A stretch of DNA of 64,000 bases from Rhodanobacter soli (GCF_040548735.1 NZ_JBEPSD010000003.1:248001-312000); one strand, 5' to 3'. Positions 19,526-28,002 are shown, counted from the stretch's first letter. The notes: generated by a model not told the origin, from the letters alone. Numbers and translations are program-made.

Positions 19526-19993
19526 ATGTCACGACGCTTTGTTGCACGCCGCTCGCCGATCCACGGCAACGGCGTGTTCGCCACCGCCCCGATCGCCAAA
19601 GGCGAGGAAATCATCGAGTACAAGGGCAAGTTGATAAGTCACGCGGAGGCGGACGATCTGTACGGCGACGGCGGCGAGACCGGCCACACTTTCCTGTTCA
19701 CGCTCAACGACGACTACATCATCGACGCCAACCAGAACGGCAACAGCGCGCGCTGGATCAACCACAGCTGCGCGCCGAACTGCCGCGCGCTGGTCGAGGA
19801 AAGCGCCAGCGGCGATCCGCGCAGGGACCGCGTGGTGATCGAGGCGATCCGCAACATCAAGCCGGGCGAGGAGCTCACCTACGACTACGGCATCGTGCTC
19901 GACGTGCCGCACACGGCGCGCCTGAAAAAGCTGTGGAAGTGCCTGTGCGGGTCGCCGAAATGCAGCGGCACCCTGCTCAAGCCGAAGCGCTGA
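19526..19993 (+). CDS. SET domain lysine methyltransferase-like protein
   Basis: 155 residues, almost entirely a SET domain. RRSPIHGNGVFATAPIAKGE opens the fold, ARWINHSCAPNC is the AdoMet-binding NHSC motif, and EELTYDYG contains the active-site Tyr. A post-SET-like CLCGSPKCSG ends the protein. It should transfer methyl groups from S-adenosylmethionine to a lysine side chain. Short bacterial SET proteins are widespread but their targets are mostly unknown. The ATG at 19526 is chosen because the fold begins directly after it. Confidence 0.85.
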   Translation: MSRRFVARRSPIHGNGVFATAPIAKGEEIIEYKGKLISHAEADDLYGDGGETGHTFLFTLNDDYIIDANQNGNSARWINHSCAPNCRALVEESASGDPRRDRVVIEAIRNIKPGEELTYDYGIVLDVPHTARLKKLWKCLCGSPKCSGTLLKPKR

Positions 19994-19997
19994 GGGC

Positions 19998-20072
19998 AGG
20001 AATGAGTGGAGAGGAATGGAAAACGAGAGAAGCCTCCATTCATTTTTCCCACTCACTCCTCGCTTCATTCCT
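19998..20072. terminator. inverted repeat between convergent genes
   Basis: AGGAATGA (19998-20005) pairs with TCATTCCT (20065-20072), with further partial complementarity (GAGTGG / CCACTC) inside. It lies between the SET gene and the convergent EF-G-like gene and overlaps the stop of the latter. Probably a transcription end; no T tract is evident. Confidence 0.35.
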
Positions 20073-22110
20073 AATCCTCTTCCGCGTGCGGCTTCCATGC
20101 CTCGCTGAGCTGCTTCTGCACGGTCGGCGGTACCGCTTCGTAGTGGCTGAGATCGAGGCTGTAGCGGCCGCGGCCGCCGGTCATCGACTTCAGCTCGGTG
20201 GGGTAGTCGGTCAACTCCGCCAGCGGCGCCTGCGCCTTGATCACCAGCTCGCCGCCGCGCTGGGTGTCGGTGCCCAGGATGCGTGCCCGCTTGCCGGCGA
20301 GGCCGCCGGTGACGTCGCCGACGTTGTGTTCGGGAATCGCCACCTCGACGTTGACGATCGGCTCCAGCACGATCGGCTTCGCCTTGCCGACGGCGTCCAG
20401 GAACGCCTTCTTGCCGGCGCTGATGAAGGCGACCTCCTTCGAGTCGACCGGGTGGTACTTGCCGTCGTACACGGTCACGCGCAGGTCCTGCAGCGGGTAG
20501 CCGGCGACGGCGCCGTGCTCCATCGCCTGGCGCACGCCTTTCTCGATCGCCGGCAGGAACTGGCCGGGGATCACGCCGCCCTTCACCGCGTCGACGAATT
20601 CGAAACCGGCGCCGCGCTCGAGCGGTTCGATGCGCAGGAACACTTCGCCGAACTGGCCGGCGCCGCCGGTCTGCTTCTTGTGCTTGTGGTGGCCCTCGGC
20701 GTGGCCGGCGATGGTCTCGCGATACGCGATCCGCGGCGGGTGCGAGTCCACCTCGACGCCGTAGCGCTCGCGCATGCGCTCCAGCATCACCTTCAGGTGC
20801 AGGTCGGACAAGCCGCGCACCACCGTCTCGTTGAGCTCCTTGTGGTGCTCGACGCGAAAGCACGGGTCTTCCTCGGCCAGCCGCCCCAGCGCGTTGGAGA
20901 GTTTCTGTTCCTGGCCCTTGTGCCGCGGCTCCAGCGCCAGCCCGAACATCGGCGAGGGGAACGCCAGCGGCGCCAGCGTGATCAGGTCCTCGTCGTGCGA
21001 ATCGTGCAGCACCGCGTCGAAATGGATCTCCTCCACCTTCGCCACGGCGGCGATGTCGCCGGGAATCGCCGCCTCGATCTCCACATGGGTCTTGCCCTGC
21101 AGGCGGAACAGGTGGCCGACCTTGAACGGCTTGCGGCCGTCGTCGACCAGCAACTGGCTGTCGCGGCGGATCGTGCCCTGCCACACGCGGAACACGCCGA
21201 GCTTGCCCACGAACGGATCGTTGACGATCTTGAACACGTCAGCGATCACGTGGGCCGCGGGATCGGCGCTGATCTTGAGCGGCGTGCCGTCGCCGCGCGC
21301 GAACGGCGGCGGGTTGCCCTCGCCCGGGTTCGGCAACAGCCGCGCGGCCACGTCCAGCAGTTCGGCCACGCCTGCGCCGGTGCGCGCGCTGACGAAGCAG
21401 ATCGGCACCAGGTGGCCTTCGCGCAGGCACTGCTCGAACGCGTCGTGCAGCTGCTGCGGCGTCAGCGCGCCTTCGCCGGCATCCAGGTAGCGGTCCATCA
21501 CGCTTTCGTCGACCTCGACCACCTGGTCAAGGATGCGCTGGTGCGCCTCCGCCAGCGAGGAAAAGTCGGTGGCGCCCTCGGTGTGGAAGAAGCAGTCCAG
21601 CACCCGGTTGCCGCGGTTGGCGGGCAGGTTCACCGGCAGGCATTCGCTGCCGAACTCCTCGCGCAGCGCGTCCACCAATGCGGCCAGTTTGGCGCCGTCG
21701 TAGTCGATCTTGTTGATTACCAGCACGCGGGCCAGGCCGCGCTTGTGCGCGTGCATCATCATGCGGCGGGTGCCGTACTCGATGCCGTTGATCGCATTGA
21801 CCACGACCGCCACGGTTTCCACCGCGGACAACGACGCCAGCGTGGCGCCGCGGAAGTCGGCGTAGCCAGCGGTGTCGATCAGGTTGAGGTGACAGTCGCC
21901 GTGGTCGAGGTGCGCGATGCAACTGTCGATGGAATGGACGCGCGCCTTTTCCTGCGTGTCGCTGTCGGACACCGTATTGCCGCGCTCGACTGTACCCGGC
22001 GTCTGGATCACGCCGCCGGCCACCAGCAGCGCTTCGAACAACGTGGTCTTGCCCACGCCGGCGTGTCCGGCGAGCGCGATGTTGCGGATGCTTTCCGTGG
22101 AATGCGTCAC
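20071..22110 (-). CDS. elongation factor G-like GTPase (EF-G paralogue)
   Basis: 679 residues with the EF-G layout: P-loop GHAGVGKTT at about residues 15-23, DTAGYADF (G3), NKID (G4), then domains II to V (RETIAGHAEGHHKHKKQTGG, GAGFEFVDAVKGGVIPGQF, MTGGRGRYSLDLSHYEAVPP). The G2/switch I region is shorter and more divergent than in the housekeeping FusA and the protein is not beside rpsL/rpsG/tuf. It is therefore a paralogue of the EF-G2 type rather than the main translocase. Role: GTPase acting on the ribosome, exact function unknown. Confidence 0.85.
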   Translation of the reverse strand: MTHSTESIRNIALAGHAGVGKTTLFEALLVAGGVIQTPGTVERGNTVSDSDTQEKARVHSIDSCIAHLDHGDCHLNLIDTAGYADFRGATLASLSAVETVAVVVNAINGIEYGTRRMMMHAHKRGLARVLVINKIDYDGAKLAALVDALREEFGSECLPVNLPANRGNRVLDCFFHTEGATDFSSLAEAHQRILDQVVEVDESVMDRYLDAGEGALTPQQLHDAFEQCLREGHLVPICFVSARTGAGVAELLDVAARLLPNPGEGNPPPFARGDGTPLKISADPAAHVIADVFKIVNDPFVGKLGVFRVWQGTIRRDSQLLVDDGRKPFKVGHLFRLQGKTHVEIEAAIPGDIAAVAKVEEIHFDAVLHDSHDEDLITLAPLAFPSPMFGLALEPRHKGQEQKLSNALGRLAEEDPCFRVEHHKELNETVVRGLSDLHLKVMLERMRERYGVEVDSHPPRIAYRETIAGHAEGHHKHKKQTGGAGQFGEVFLRIEPLERGAGFEFVDAVKGGVIPGQFLPAIEKGVRQAMEHGAVAGYPLQDLRVTVYDGKYHPVDSKEVAFISAGKKAFLDAVGKAKPIVLEPIVNVEVAIPEHNVGDVTGGLAGKRARILGTDTQRGGELVIKAQAPLAELTDYPTELKSMTGGRGRYSLDLSHYEAVPPTVQKQLSEAWKPHAEED

Positions 22111-22360
22111 GATGCGACCCTCCCATGCAGGGCGTGGCCTCGTGGCATGAACGGCGCCGCGCGAGGCCGCGCGTTGGCGGCTGACGATGGCGGGCCGTCA
22201 TGGTCGTCTTGCACCTGCGCAGGGCGTGGCGTGCGTCGGGCAACGGCGGTCATGGCGGAGAGACGGCGCGTGGCACCGTCCGCCTAGCCTTGAGCGAACC
22301 ACCGGTGCGGTCAAGCTGCAGTGCGGGGAACCGGCGTCGTGCCGCGGCGGTCTCAGTGAA

Positions 22361-23416
22361 ATGCGTCGCGCCCCCTTCCGCCGCCGTCCGACGCGGGGCG
22401 GAGGTTCAAGCGCCATCGGCCATCCTGTTCGCCGTCACCCTCCGCGAGGCACCGTCATCGTCCATTCGCAGCAGCTTGCCCGGCATCGCCCACCGCCGGA
22501 CCCGGAACCCGGCCAGTTGCCGGGTCGCGGCCTGAGTCCGCTGGACGGCGCGGCGCGGGCGCTGCTGCGGCAACGGCGCTGGCGCGAGCCACAGCACGAG
22601 CGGCGCCAGCGCTGGCTGGCGCTGGTGGTGGCCGGCTTGCTGCATGCGCTGTTCGTGCTGGTGATCTGGCAGCAGATGCAGCCGCCGACGGTCCGGACCA
22701 CGGTGCGCACGCAAGCGGACGACGTGCTGCAGGTGCGCTTCATCACGCGCGCACCGGACACCGCGGCCGCACCGCCACCGCCGGCCACGCCAGTGCCGCC
22801 GAGGCCCCGCGTGCCGTCCCGTCCGCACGAGCCGCCCGCGAAGAACGCGATGACCTTGCAGGTGCCCACGCCGGCACCGGCCGCGCCGCGCCTGTATGAC
22901 GAGCACGGCCAGCCGTTGCTGCCCGCGGCCGCTGCCAGCGCGCCCACGCCCGACTACGTGCAGCATCTGCCGCAGGGCGACGCGCGGATCATGCAGCACC
23001 GCAGCCCGGTCACCTATCAGGCCACGCGCTTCGAGAAGGACTGGAACAGCAACAGCAATGCGATCGACAGCGCGCTGCAGAAGCTGGTGGACAAGACCAC
23101 GGTGAAGAAGACCATCCGCCTGCCCGGCGGCGTGCGCATCCACTGCGGTGTTTCGCTCGCCATGCTGGCCGGCGGCTGCGGCGGCGACCCGCCGCCACCG
23201 CCTTCGGCCAAGGACGGCGACGAGCGCCTCAGCATGGCGCCGGCGAAGCCGCTGGCGGGCGGCACGCATGCGCCGCCGAAGCCCAGCGAGAAGGCGTGCA
23301 TCGCGATGTATCGCGCCGGCAAACCGCTGGCATGGGGCTGCCCGGTCGACACGCCGAATCGCGCGGTCGACGCCGAACTGCGCGAACGCGCCGCGGGAGC
23401 CGCCAGGCAACACTAA
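22361..23416 (+). CDS. proline-rich single-pass membrane protein, paralogue 1
   Basis: About 351 residues from the ATG at 22361; the start is uncertain because no good ribosome site is visible. One membrane span lies at about residues 86-104 after an Arg-rich cytoplasmic stretch. A proline/alanine-rich periplasmic linker follows, then a C-terminal domain containing YVQHLPQGDARIMQHRSPVTYQATRFEKDW. The layout is that of TonB/TolA-like energy transducers, but the TonB C-terminal fold is not recognisable. The C-terminal domain is shared with the next gene (positions 24900-25200), so the two are tandem paralogues 29 bases apart. Function unknown. Confidence 0.6.
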   Translation: MRRAPFRRRPTRGGGSSAIGHPVRRHPPRGTVIVHSQQLARHRPPPDPEPGQLPGRGLSPLDGAARALLRQRRWREPQHERRQRWLALVVAGLLHALFVLVIWQQMQPPTVRTTVRTQADDVLQVRFITRAPDTAAAPPPPATPVPPRPRVPSRPHEPPAKNAMTLQVPTPAPAAPRLYDEHGQPLLPAAAASAPTPDYVQHLPQGDARIMQHRSPVTYQATRFEKDWNSNSNAIDSALQKLVDKTTVKKTIRLPGGVRIHCGVSLAMLAGGCGGDPPPPPSAKDGDERLSMAPAKPLAGGTHAPPKPSEKACIAMYRAGKPLAWGCPVDTPNRAVDAELRERAAGAARQH

Positions 23417-23445
23417 GAGCAGGTGCGCCCATTACACTGGCCGGC

Positions 23446-25416
23446 ATGCCCCTGCCACCCCCGGATCAACCCGCCGCCGGCCGCCCCGTCAATCCTGCGC
23501 GGGTGATGCTGAATTCGCCGCTGGCGGCGGCCACGCGAGCCCGGGTTTATCACCAGCGTACCCGTCCGCGCCCGCGCGAACGCGGCCTGCGCATCCTCGC
23601 CATGGCGGGCGCGCTGCTGGTGCATCTGATCTTCCTGTTCGGCTTCGTGCTCGGCCCGGCGTACGAGGTGATGCCGCCGCCGGAATCGCGGCAGCAGTTG
23701 CTGCAGGTACGCCTGATCGAGCCGCCCGAACCGCCGCCACCGCCGCCGGTGCGCGGCACGCCGCCCAAAGAGCGCGGCCCGCGCCACCAGGGCCGCAGCA
23801 GCCGGCCCGCGCCGAGCAGCGAGCGCAGCGCGAACACCACGGCCGTGATCGCGCCGAAGCCGGCTACCGCCGCGGCGACGCCGGTGATCGCGAAGGCCGC
23901 GAAGCCGCACGCGCCGATGCCGAAGCCGGTCGCTGCCCCACCAGCGCCGGTGAGCCTGCCGCAACCGGCGCCGACGCCGGAACTGCGGCCCATCCCGCTG
24001 GCCGGCGAGCCACCGGCCGTGACGCTGCCGACGCCGGCCATGCAACCGCCGGTGCCGCCGAAGTTCCAGCCCGAGTCGGTGCGCAAGCCGCAACTGGAAG
24101 GCAACCGCCCGATGCCGCCACCGCCGTCGCTGGTATTGCCGGAACTGCCGCCGCAGGCAGCGCCGCCGATCACCGTGTCGAGCATCGCGTTGAATACCGA
24201 GGTACCCAAGTCCAGCGCACCGGCCAGTGTGACGCCGGCCCGTGCGCAGCTTCCCGCTGCGCCGCCGGTACCCGAATTGCAGCCCGTCCCGCTGCCCGCA
24301 CAAGCTTCGCCGAGCGTGAACGTGCAGGCGCCGCTGAGCGTGCCGACGCCGACCGTGCCGATCGAGAAACCGCAGCTGCAGGCACCGGCAGCCGAGGTAG
24401 CCGAGGCGGAACTCGAGGCGGTTCCGCTGGCGCCGCCGGCCCCCGCACGAATGGAGCCGCAGGCACCGAGTGCGAAGATCGAGGTCGCTGACGCGGCACG
24501 CGAAACAGCCGTCCAGCCGTCCATCGAACGACCGCAGTTGAGCGCGCCGCCCGCCATCGCTGCCGCCGCCACGCCGGCTCCGCCGGCAACAAGTCCACCG
24601 GCGGAGTCGGCGTCGCCCGCGGCGACCGAGCAGGCTGCACCCAGTCCCACGGAAACCAGCAGCGGGCGCGACGTCAGCCGCGCCCCCGACGCCACGCCGC
24701 AAGGCAGCGACCTGGCCATCCCCGGCAAGCCTGAAGGCGTGGTCGCCGCACCGGAAAGCGCCAGCACCGGCACCGCAGCCGCCCAGCCCGCGGCGCGCCA
24801 GGGCAGTGACCAGGGCCGCAGCGGCAGGCAGCCGGGCGAGGGCCAGCCCGGCGGCAACCAGCCCGGTGCGGAGCAGGGCGAGCCGCAGGCCGCGTTGGGC
24901 AGCTACGTGCAACTGAAGCCGCACGGCGATACCGAGATCATGAGCCACGGCACGCCGAACATCGGCTACCAGCCGACCCGTTTCGAAAAGGACTGGGCGC
25001 CCGAAGGCGAAAGCTCGATCGACACCGCACTGCGTCGTGCCGTCGAGAAAACCGCGGTCAGCCACACCTTCCACCTGCCGCGCGGCGTGCGCGTGGAATG
25101 CACAGTAATGCCGCTGCTGCCGATAGCCCTGTTCGGTTGCAACAACCCCGATCCGCCCGCGAAGCCGGTCGACGACAAAGTCTACGAGCGCTTGCACCTG
25201 GCGCCGGCCAATCCCGTGGCGGCGCCTGCGCCGGCGGCCAGCAGCGCCACCCCGGCGCTGATGGTCAGGTTCGACAACAGCGCCGAGTGCGCCGCCGCCC
25301 GCGTCGCCGGCAGCCCGCCACCACCCGGCTGCGAAGGCATCGTGTTGCCGGTGAAGCCGGCCGCACCCGCATCGTCATCCAGCTCGTGGGTACCGGCGAG
25401 CGACCAGTTCCACTGA
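23446..25416 (+). CDS. proline-rich single-pass membrane protein, paralogue 2
   Basis: 656 residues. One span at about residues 48-70, then some 400 residues very rich in Pro, Ala and Val, spanning the periplasm. A C-terminal domain follows with YVQLKPHGDTEIMSHGTP, then YQPTRFEKDWAPEGES, HTFHLPRGVRVEC and two further Cys. The pattern IM.H..P..YQ.TRFEKDW is shared with paralogue 1, including an amphipathic segment DTALRRAVEKT / DSALQKLVDKT. It resembles TonB-like transducers only in layout. It probably forms an operon with paralogue 1. Confidence 0.65.
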   Translation: MPLPPPDQPAAGRPVNPARVMLNSPLAAATRARVYHQRTRPRPRERGLRILAMAGALLVHLIFLFGFVLGPAYEVMPPPESRQQLLQVRLIEPPEPPPPPPVRGTPPKERGPRHQGRSSRPAPSSERSANTTAVIAPKPATAAATPVIAKAAKPHAPMPKPVAAPPAPVSLPQPAPTPELRPIPLAGEPPAVTLPTPAMQPPVPPKFQPESVRKPQLEGNRPMPPPPSLVLPELPPQAAPPITVSSIALNTEVPKSSAPASVTPARAQLPAAPPVPELQPVPLPAQASPSVNVQAPLSVPTPTVPIEKPQLQAPAAEVAEAELEAVPLAPPAPARMEPQAPSAKIEVADAARETAVQPSIERPQLSAPPAIAAAATPAPPATSPPAESASPAATEQAAPSPTETSSGRDVSRAPDATPQGSDLAIPGKPEGVVAAPESASTGTAAAQPAARQGSDQGRSGRQPGEGQPGGNQPGAEQGEPQAALGSYVQLKPHGDTEIMSHGTPNIGYQPTRFEKDWAPEGESSIDTALRRAVEKTAVSHTFHLPRGVRVECTVMPLLPIALFGCNNPDPPAKPVDDKVYERLHLAPANPVAAPAPAASSATPALMVRFDNSAECAAARVAGSPPPPGCEGIVLPVKPAAPASSSSSWVPASDQFH

Positions 25417-25820
25417 GGCACGGCGAGGCGGCTGGTTTCTCGCCATGTCTGCGGGACGATATGGTTGCCTTCAAGGCGTGAGAGACAGGGCGTCGCCGGG
25501 CGAGTGGGGGCAGATCATCGTGTCCGACGTTCACCGAGTTTCGCCGGCATGCGCCCTTCCAATGCACGGACGGTGGCGCCTTAAACGCATGCATGCATCC
25601 GATCCAGCAACCGCGGCGTTTTCGCCCCTGGTACACCCGCACTTTCGCCTGTGTAACTCATACACCCCCAAAAGTGTCGGATAACACCGGCAGCCTGCAT
25701 CCGCATTCGCGATGACGCTGCAGTGCAAGCGCATGATCTGCTGCAGAAATTCGCAGCTTGAACGGTCAGGAGCGGAACTGCATACTCGGCGCAACACCCC
25801 ACTTTTGGGGTCTACTAAGC
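25417..25820. other. gene-poor left boundary of the cassette array
   Basis: About 400 bases between the last chromosomal gene and the first cassette. No convincing gene on either strand and no recognisable integrase remnant. It holds small inverted repeats: GTGTA/TACAC at 25651-25665, and CCCCAAAAGTG (25666-25676) pairing with CACTTTTGGGG (25800-25810). It ends with GTTAGAA at 25821, the first cassette boundary, so an attI-like site may lie here. Confidence 0.4.
25666..25810. repeat. 11-bp inverted repeats bounding a 145-bp segment at the array edge
   Basis: CCCCAAAAGTG at 25666-25676 is the exact reverse complement of CACTTTTGGGG at 25800-25810. The segment between has no gene. It ends 10 bases before the first G/TTAG boundary. 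Could be a mini-element, an attI-like folded site or a remnant. Confidence 0.4.
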
Positions 25821-25831
25821 GTTAGAACTCA

Positions 25832-26122
25832 ATGGCCGCTTCGCGCAAAATTGTTCTTCATTCACTGCACGGCTATCGCCCGGAACTCGATGCCGTCGTG
25901 ACGCAATGGATCCATGAGCGCGTCGGCTATGTTGGGGTTGTTGGCGTTGATGCATCAAGGATCGAGGACATCATCGATGATCTGTGTGTTGGGGATGGCT
26001 CAAACTCATACTTCATGCTCACAGCGTCCCACGGCCCAGACGAGACACTTCAAGACGCTATCTTTCTTGCAGAGCAAATTTCAGGTGAGCTCGCCGGCGA
26101 TGTACACGTCGTTGAGTTCTAA
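25832..26122 (+). CDS. cassette 1: hypothetical protein
   Basis: 96 residues, probably soluble (IVLHSLHGYRPELDAVVTQW, VGVVGVDASRIEDIIDDLCV, YFMLTASHGPDETLQD). No family recognised with certainty. The ATG lies 5 bases after the GTTAGAA boundary. The stop TAA is part of the core of attC 1. Confidence 0.7.
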   Translation: MAASRKIVLHSLHGYRPELDAVVTQWIHERVGYVGVVGVDASRIEDIIDDLCVGDGSNSYFMLTASHGPDETLQDAIFLAEQISGELAGDVHVVEF

Positions 26123-26172
26123 CATTTCATTCAAGCGGACGGCTACGCCGCCGCTTAATTCCAGCGTTAGGC
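26117..26172 (+). repeat. attC site 1
   Basis: 56 bp from TTCTAAC to GTTAGGC. The hairpin arm reads AAGCGGACGG, lacking the extra G seen in most sites of this array. Confidence 0.9.
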
Positions 26173-26183
26173 ATCATCTAGCC

Positions 26184-26429
26184 ATGCAAGACGAAATCGC
26201 TAATAGCGTTGTTGCCGTCGTCAAGTTCGTCGCGTACTACATCATCTGGTCATTCGTTCTGTTCAACCTGGGTCGCATGTCGCTGCTTCTGGTTACGCTT
26301 GGTCAGTATCCGCGGGGCCTTGATGCTCAACGTCACGCCAACCAAATTTCGCTCGTTGGCACTCTTGTGCTCGTCTTGGCTTGGTCGGCTATTGCCATCT
26401 ACAACAACACTCTTGGCGTCCCTGCCTAA
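26184..26429 (+). CDS. cassette 2: small membrane protein
   Basis: 81 residues with two predicted membrane helices (VVAVVKFVAYYIIWSFVLFN and SLVGTLVLVLAWSAIAIYN) joined by a loop LGQYPRGLDAQRHANQ. No family recognised. Start ATG 12 bases after the attC boundary; the stop TAA lies in the next attC core. Confidence 0.65.
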   Translation: MQDEIANSVVAVVKFVAYYIIWSFVLFNLGRMSLLLVTLGQYPRGLDAQRHANQISLVGTLVLVLAWSAIAIYNNTLGVPA

Positions 26430-26480
26430 CATCTCATTCGAGGCGGACGGCTACGCCGCCGCTCAATTCCAGCGTTAGAC
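26424..26480 (+). repeat. attC site 2
   Basis: 57 bp from GCCTAAC to GTTAGAC, with CGAGGCGG in the left arm instead of CAAGGCGG. Confidence 0.92.
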
Positions 26481-26498
26481 ATCACAGGGGGCACTGAC

Positions 26499-26735
26499 AT
26501 GGACATGTTTTCCGGCGTACTTGGTCTGATCGTTATTCTCTTTCTGTTTGTACTCGCTGTGCTGTGGTTTTTCCTCCCGTTCGCGATCTTCGGAACCAAG
26601 GACAAACTCGCAGCCTTGATCGTAGAATCCAAGAAGGCGAACGTGGAGCTTGCCCGCGTCGTTGCAGAGCTTGCAGCCACGCGCGCTGAAATGGCACAAA
26701 CGCGTCCCCTTCAAAATGGTTCGGGCAGTGTCTAA
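26499..26735 (+). CDS. cassette 3: membrane-anchored coiled-coil protein
   Basis: 78 residues. One or two tight hydrophobic segments (LIVILFLFVLAVLWFFLPFA) followed by a charged helix with heptad character (VESKKANVELARVVAELAAT). No family recognised. A GGGGGCA ribosome-like site precedes the ATG. The stop lies in the next attC core. Confidence 0.65.
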   Translation: MDMFSGVLGLIVILFLFVLAVLWFFLPFAIFGTKDKLAALIVESKKANVELARVVAELAATRAEMAQTRPLQNGSGSV

Positions 26736-26786
26736 CATCTCATTCGAGGCGGACGGCTACGCCGCCGCTCAATTCCAGCGTTAGTG
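26730..26786 (+). repeat. attC site 3
   Basis: 57 bp from GTCTAAC to GTTAGTG; left arm CGAGGCGG as in site 2. Confidence 0.92.
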
Positions 26787-26789
26787 CCC

Positions 26790-27161
26790 ATGAAAACTCT
26801 TCTACTCGCCCTCACAATCGTTGCTTCGGCTTTGCCGAGCTATGCGTTGGCATGTAGTCCGGCTTATCCAGACGAGTCGATGGCACATGAATCAAAGGGT
26901 CTTTTCGTTGGCACAGCTGTCAGCTCTCGCTGGTCCGATGAGCGCCCGCACCTAAACGTGAGGGTCAAAGTCACCGAGGTTCTTCGCGGAAAAGCTTCTG
27001 GTGAGATTTTCGCCATCTCGCCCTGTGCTCTTCCTATCAACGATGGCGAGCGAGTCGTTGTCGTCCAATATGAGGACGGTAAATATGACTACGATCACGT
27101 GGTGTATCCCGCTGACATGGCCGAAAAAGTATTCCGGGCGGGCCTGCGCGCTGGGCACTAA
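26790..27161 (+). CDS. cassette 4: secreted Cys-containing protein (TIMP/netrin-like?)
   Basis: 123 residues. A signal peptide (KTLLLALTIVASALPSYALA) is followed at once by CSPAYPDE. The mature part has LFVGTAVSSRW, VRVKVTEVLRGKASGEIF, a second Cys in ISPCALP, and DGERVVVVQYEDG. A leading Cys followed by a beta-rich block with TEVLRG is reminiscent of TIMP/netrin-like domains. That is a fold guess only. A lipoprotein is unlikely because the residues before Cys (YALA) also fit signal peptidase I. The stop lies in the next attC core. Confidence 0.65.
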   Translation: MKTLLLALTIVASALPSYALACSPAYPDESMAHESKGLFVGTAVSSRWSDERPHLNVRVKVTEVLRGKASGEIFAISPCALPINDGERVVVVQYEDGKYDYDHVVYPADMAEKVFRAGLRAGH

Positions 27162-27212
27162 CAACTCGTTCAAGGCGGACGGCTACGCCGCCGCTTAACT
27201 CTAGCGTTAGAC
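27156..27212 (+). repeat. attC site 4
   Basis: 57 bp ending in GTTAGAC. The left core is CACTAAC, deviating from RYYYAAC at the first two positions. Confidence 0.9.
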
Positions 27213-27225
27213 ACAGGGGAATAAC

Positions 27226-27606
27226 GTGCGTCACTTAGCCAAATTGCTCGTAGCTGCTGCTGCCTTCTGCGTCCTCGCAGCCTCCGCCGAGGAAGTGACG
27301 GTCACAAAAGAACTTCAGGCCGCAATGCAAGATATCGCAGTCCATTCCAAGGTCGTGACCGTGGACGGCGCAGGAGCCACTCCAGAAAACTTTCACCAGG
27401 ACTTCGATCCCGCAACTCTTCAAATCGTAATGCTGGCCAAGCCTTCAGACGGGGCTGCTCAAGTTTCCAGCGATGGCGAGGTCATCTTTCTACAAAAGGA
27501 CACTTCGGAGAAAGAGCAGCAGTCACTGTTTGCAACGGCCTTTTATCTCAAGGCCAAAGCCCGCGAGGCCACTTCGCAACCCGCTGGCGCACACAGCTCA
27601 CCGTAG
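27226..27606 (+). CDS. cassette 5: secreted hypothetical protein
   Basis: 126 residues from a GTG preceded by AGGGGAATAAC, a good ribosome site. A signal peptide (HLAKLLVAAAAFCVLAASAEE) predicts export. The mature part (VTKELQAAMQDIAVHSKVVT, LQIVMLAKPSDGAAQVSSDG) has no recognised family. Stop TAG just before attC 5. Confidence 0.65.
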   Translation: MRHLAKLLVAAAAFCVLAASAEEVTVTKELQAAMQDIAVHSKVVTVDGAGATPENFHQDFDPATLQIVMLAKPSDGAAQVSSDGEVIFLQKDTSEKEQQSLFATAFYLKAKAREATSQPAGAHSSP

Positions 27607-27607
27607 T

Positions 27608-27664
27608 GTCTAACATCTCGTTCAAGGCGGACGGCTACGCCGCCGCTTAACTCCAGCGTTAGAC
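27608..27664 (+). repeat. attC site 5
   Basis: 57 bp from GTCTAAC to GTTAGAC; loop TAC. Confidence 0.93.
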
Positions 27665-27665
27665 C

Positions 27666-27992
27666 ATGAAGACCAAAGCAATCCTTGACCCTGAGACTAT
27701 TGCGGCGTGGCAGCTAGCTGCCGCAGGCTCTCAGCAAAAATTCAAATTGGTATTCGCCTCTCTCTTCATGGCTCTCCTTTGTCTTGGCATCGGAATTTTT
27801 CTTCACAACATTTACATTTTTGGCCTCTTCTTCGTCTTGGCGTTCATCGCGCTGGCAGCCAATGCAGCAATTCGCCTCAACCTAGCGTGCCCTCACTGCG
27901 CTCAGTGCCCCCTAACTCCGTTTGTCTTAAGTTCGCCATCTACCATCGAGTTTTGCCCGCATTGCTTTTACTGGTTAAAGTCACCGTGGTAG
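27666..27992 (+). CDS. cassette 6: two-helix membrane protein with zinc-ribbon-like tail
   Basis: 108 residues. Two adjacent membrane helices (KLVFASLFMALLCLGIGIFL and IYIFGLFFVLAFIALAANAA) are followed by a cytoplasmic tail with CPHCAQC and CPHCFYWLK, a likely zinc-binding ribbon. No family recognised. The ATG is only 2 bases after the GTTAGAC boundary core, so there is no room for a cassette-borne ribosome site. Confidence 0.65.
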   Translation: MKTKAILDPETIAAWQLAAAGSQQKFKLVFASLFMALLCLGIGIFLHNIYIFGLFFVLAFIALAANAAIRLNLACPHCAQCPLTPFVLSSPSTIEFCPHCFYWLKSPW

Positions 27993-28002
27993 GCATCCGG
28001 TC

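Noticed and set aside
18166-22287. Very long open frame on the plus strand across the DUF3626-like, SET and EF-G genes
   Set aside because: It is a shadow of GC-rich genes on the other strand/frame; composition Arg/Val/His-rich with no family similarity.
22361-25416. Calling the proline-rich pair TonB proteins
   Set aside because: Only the layout matches; the TonB C-terminal motif (YP..A...G..G.V) was not found and no ExbB/ExbD genes are adjacent.
25417-25820. Possible remnant of an integron integrase on the minus strand
   Set aside because: Translations of the open frames show no tyrosine-recombinase boxes (no R...HxxR...Y).
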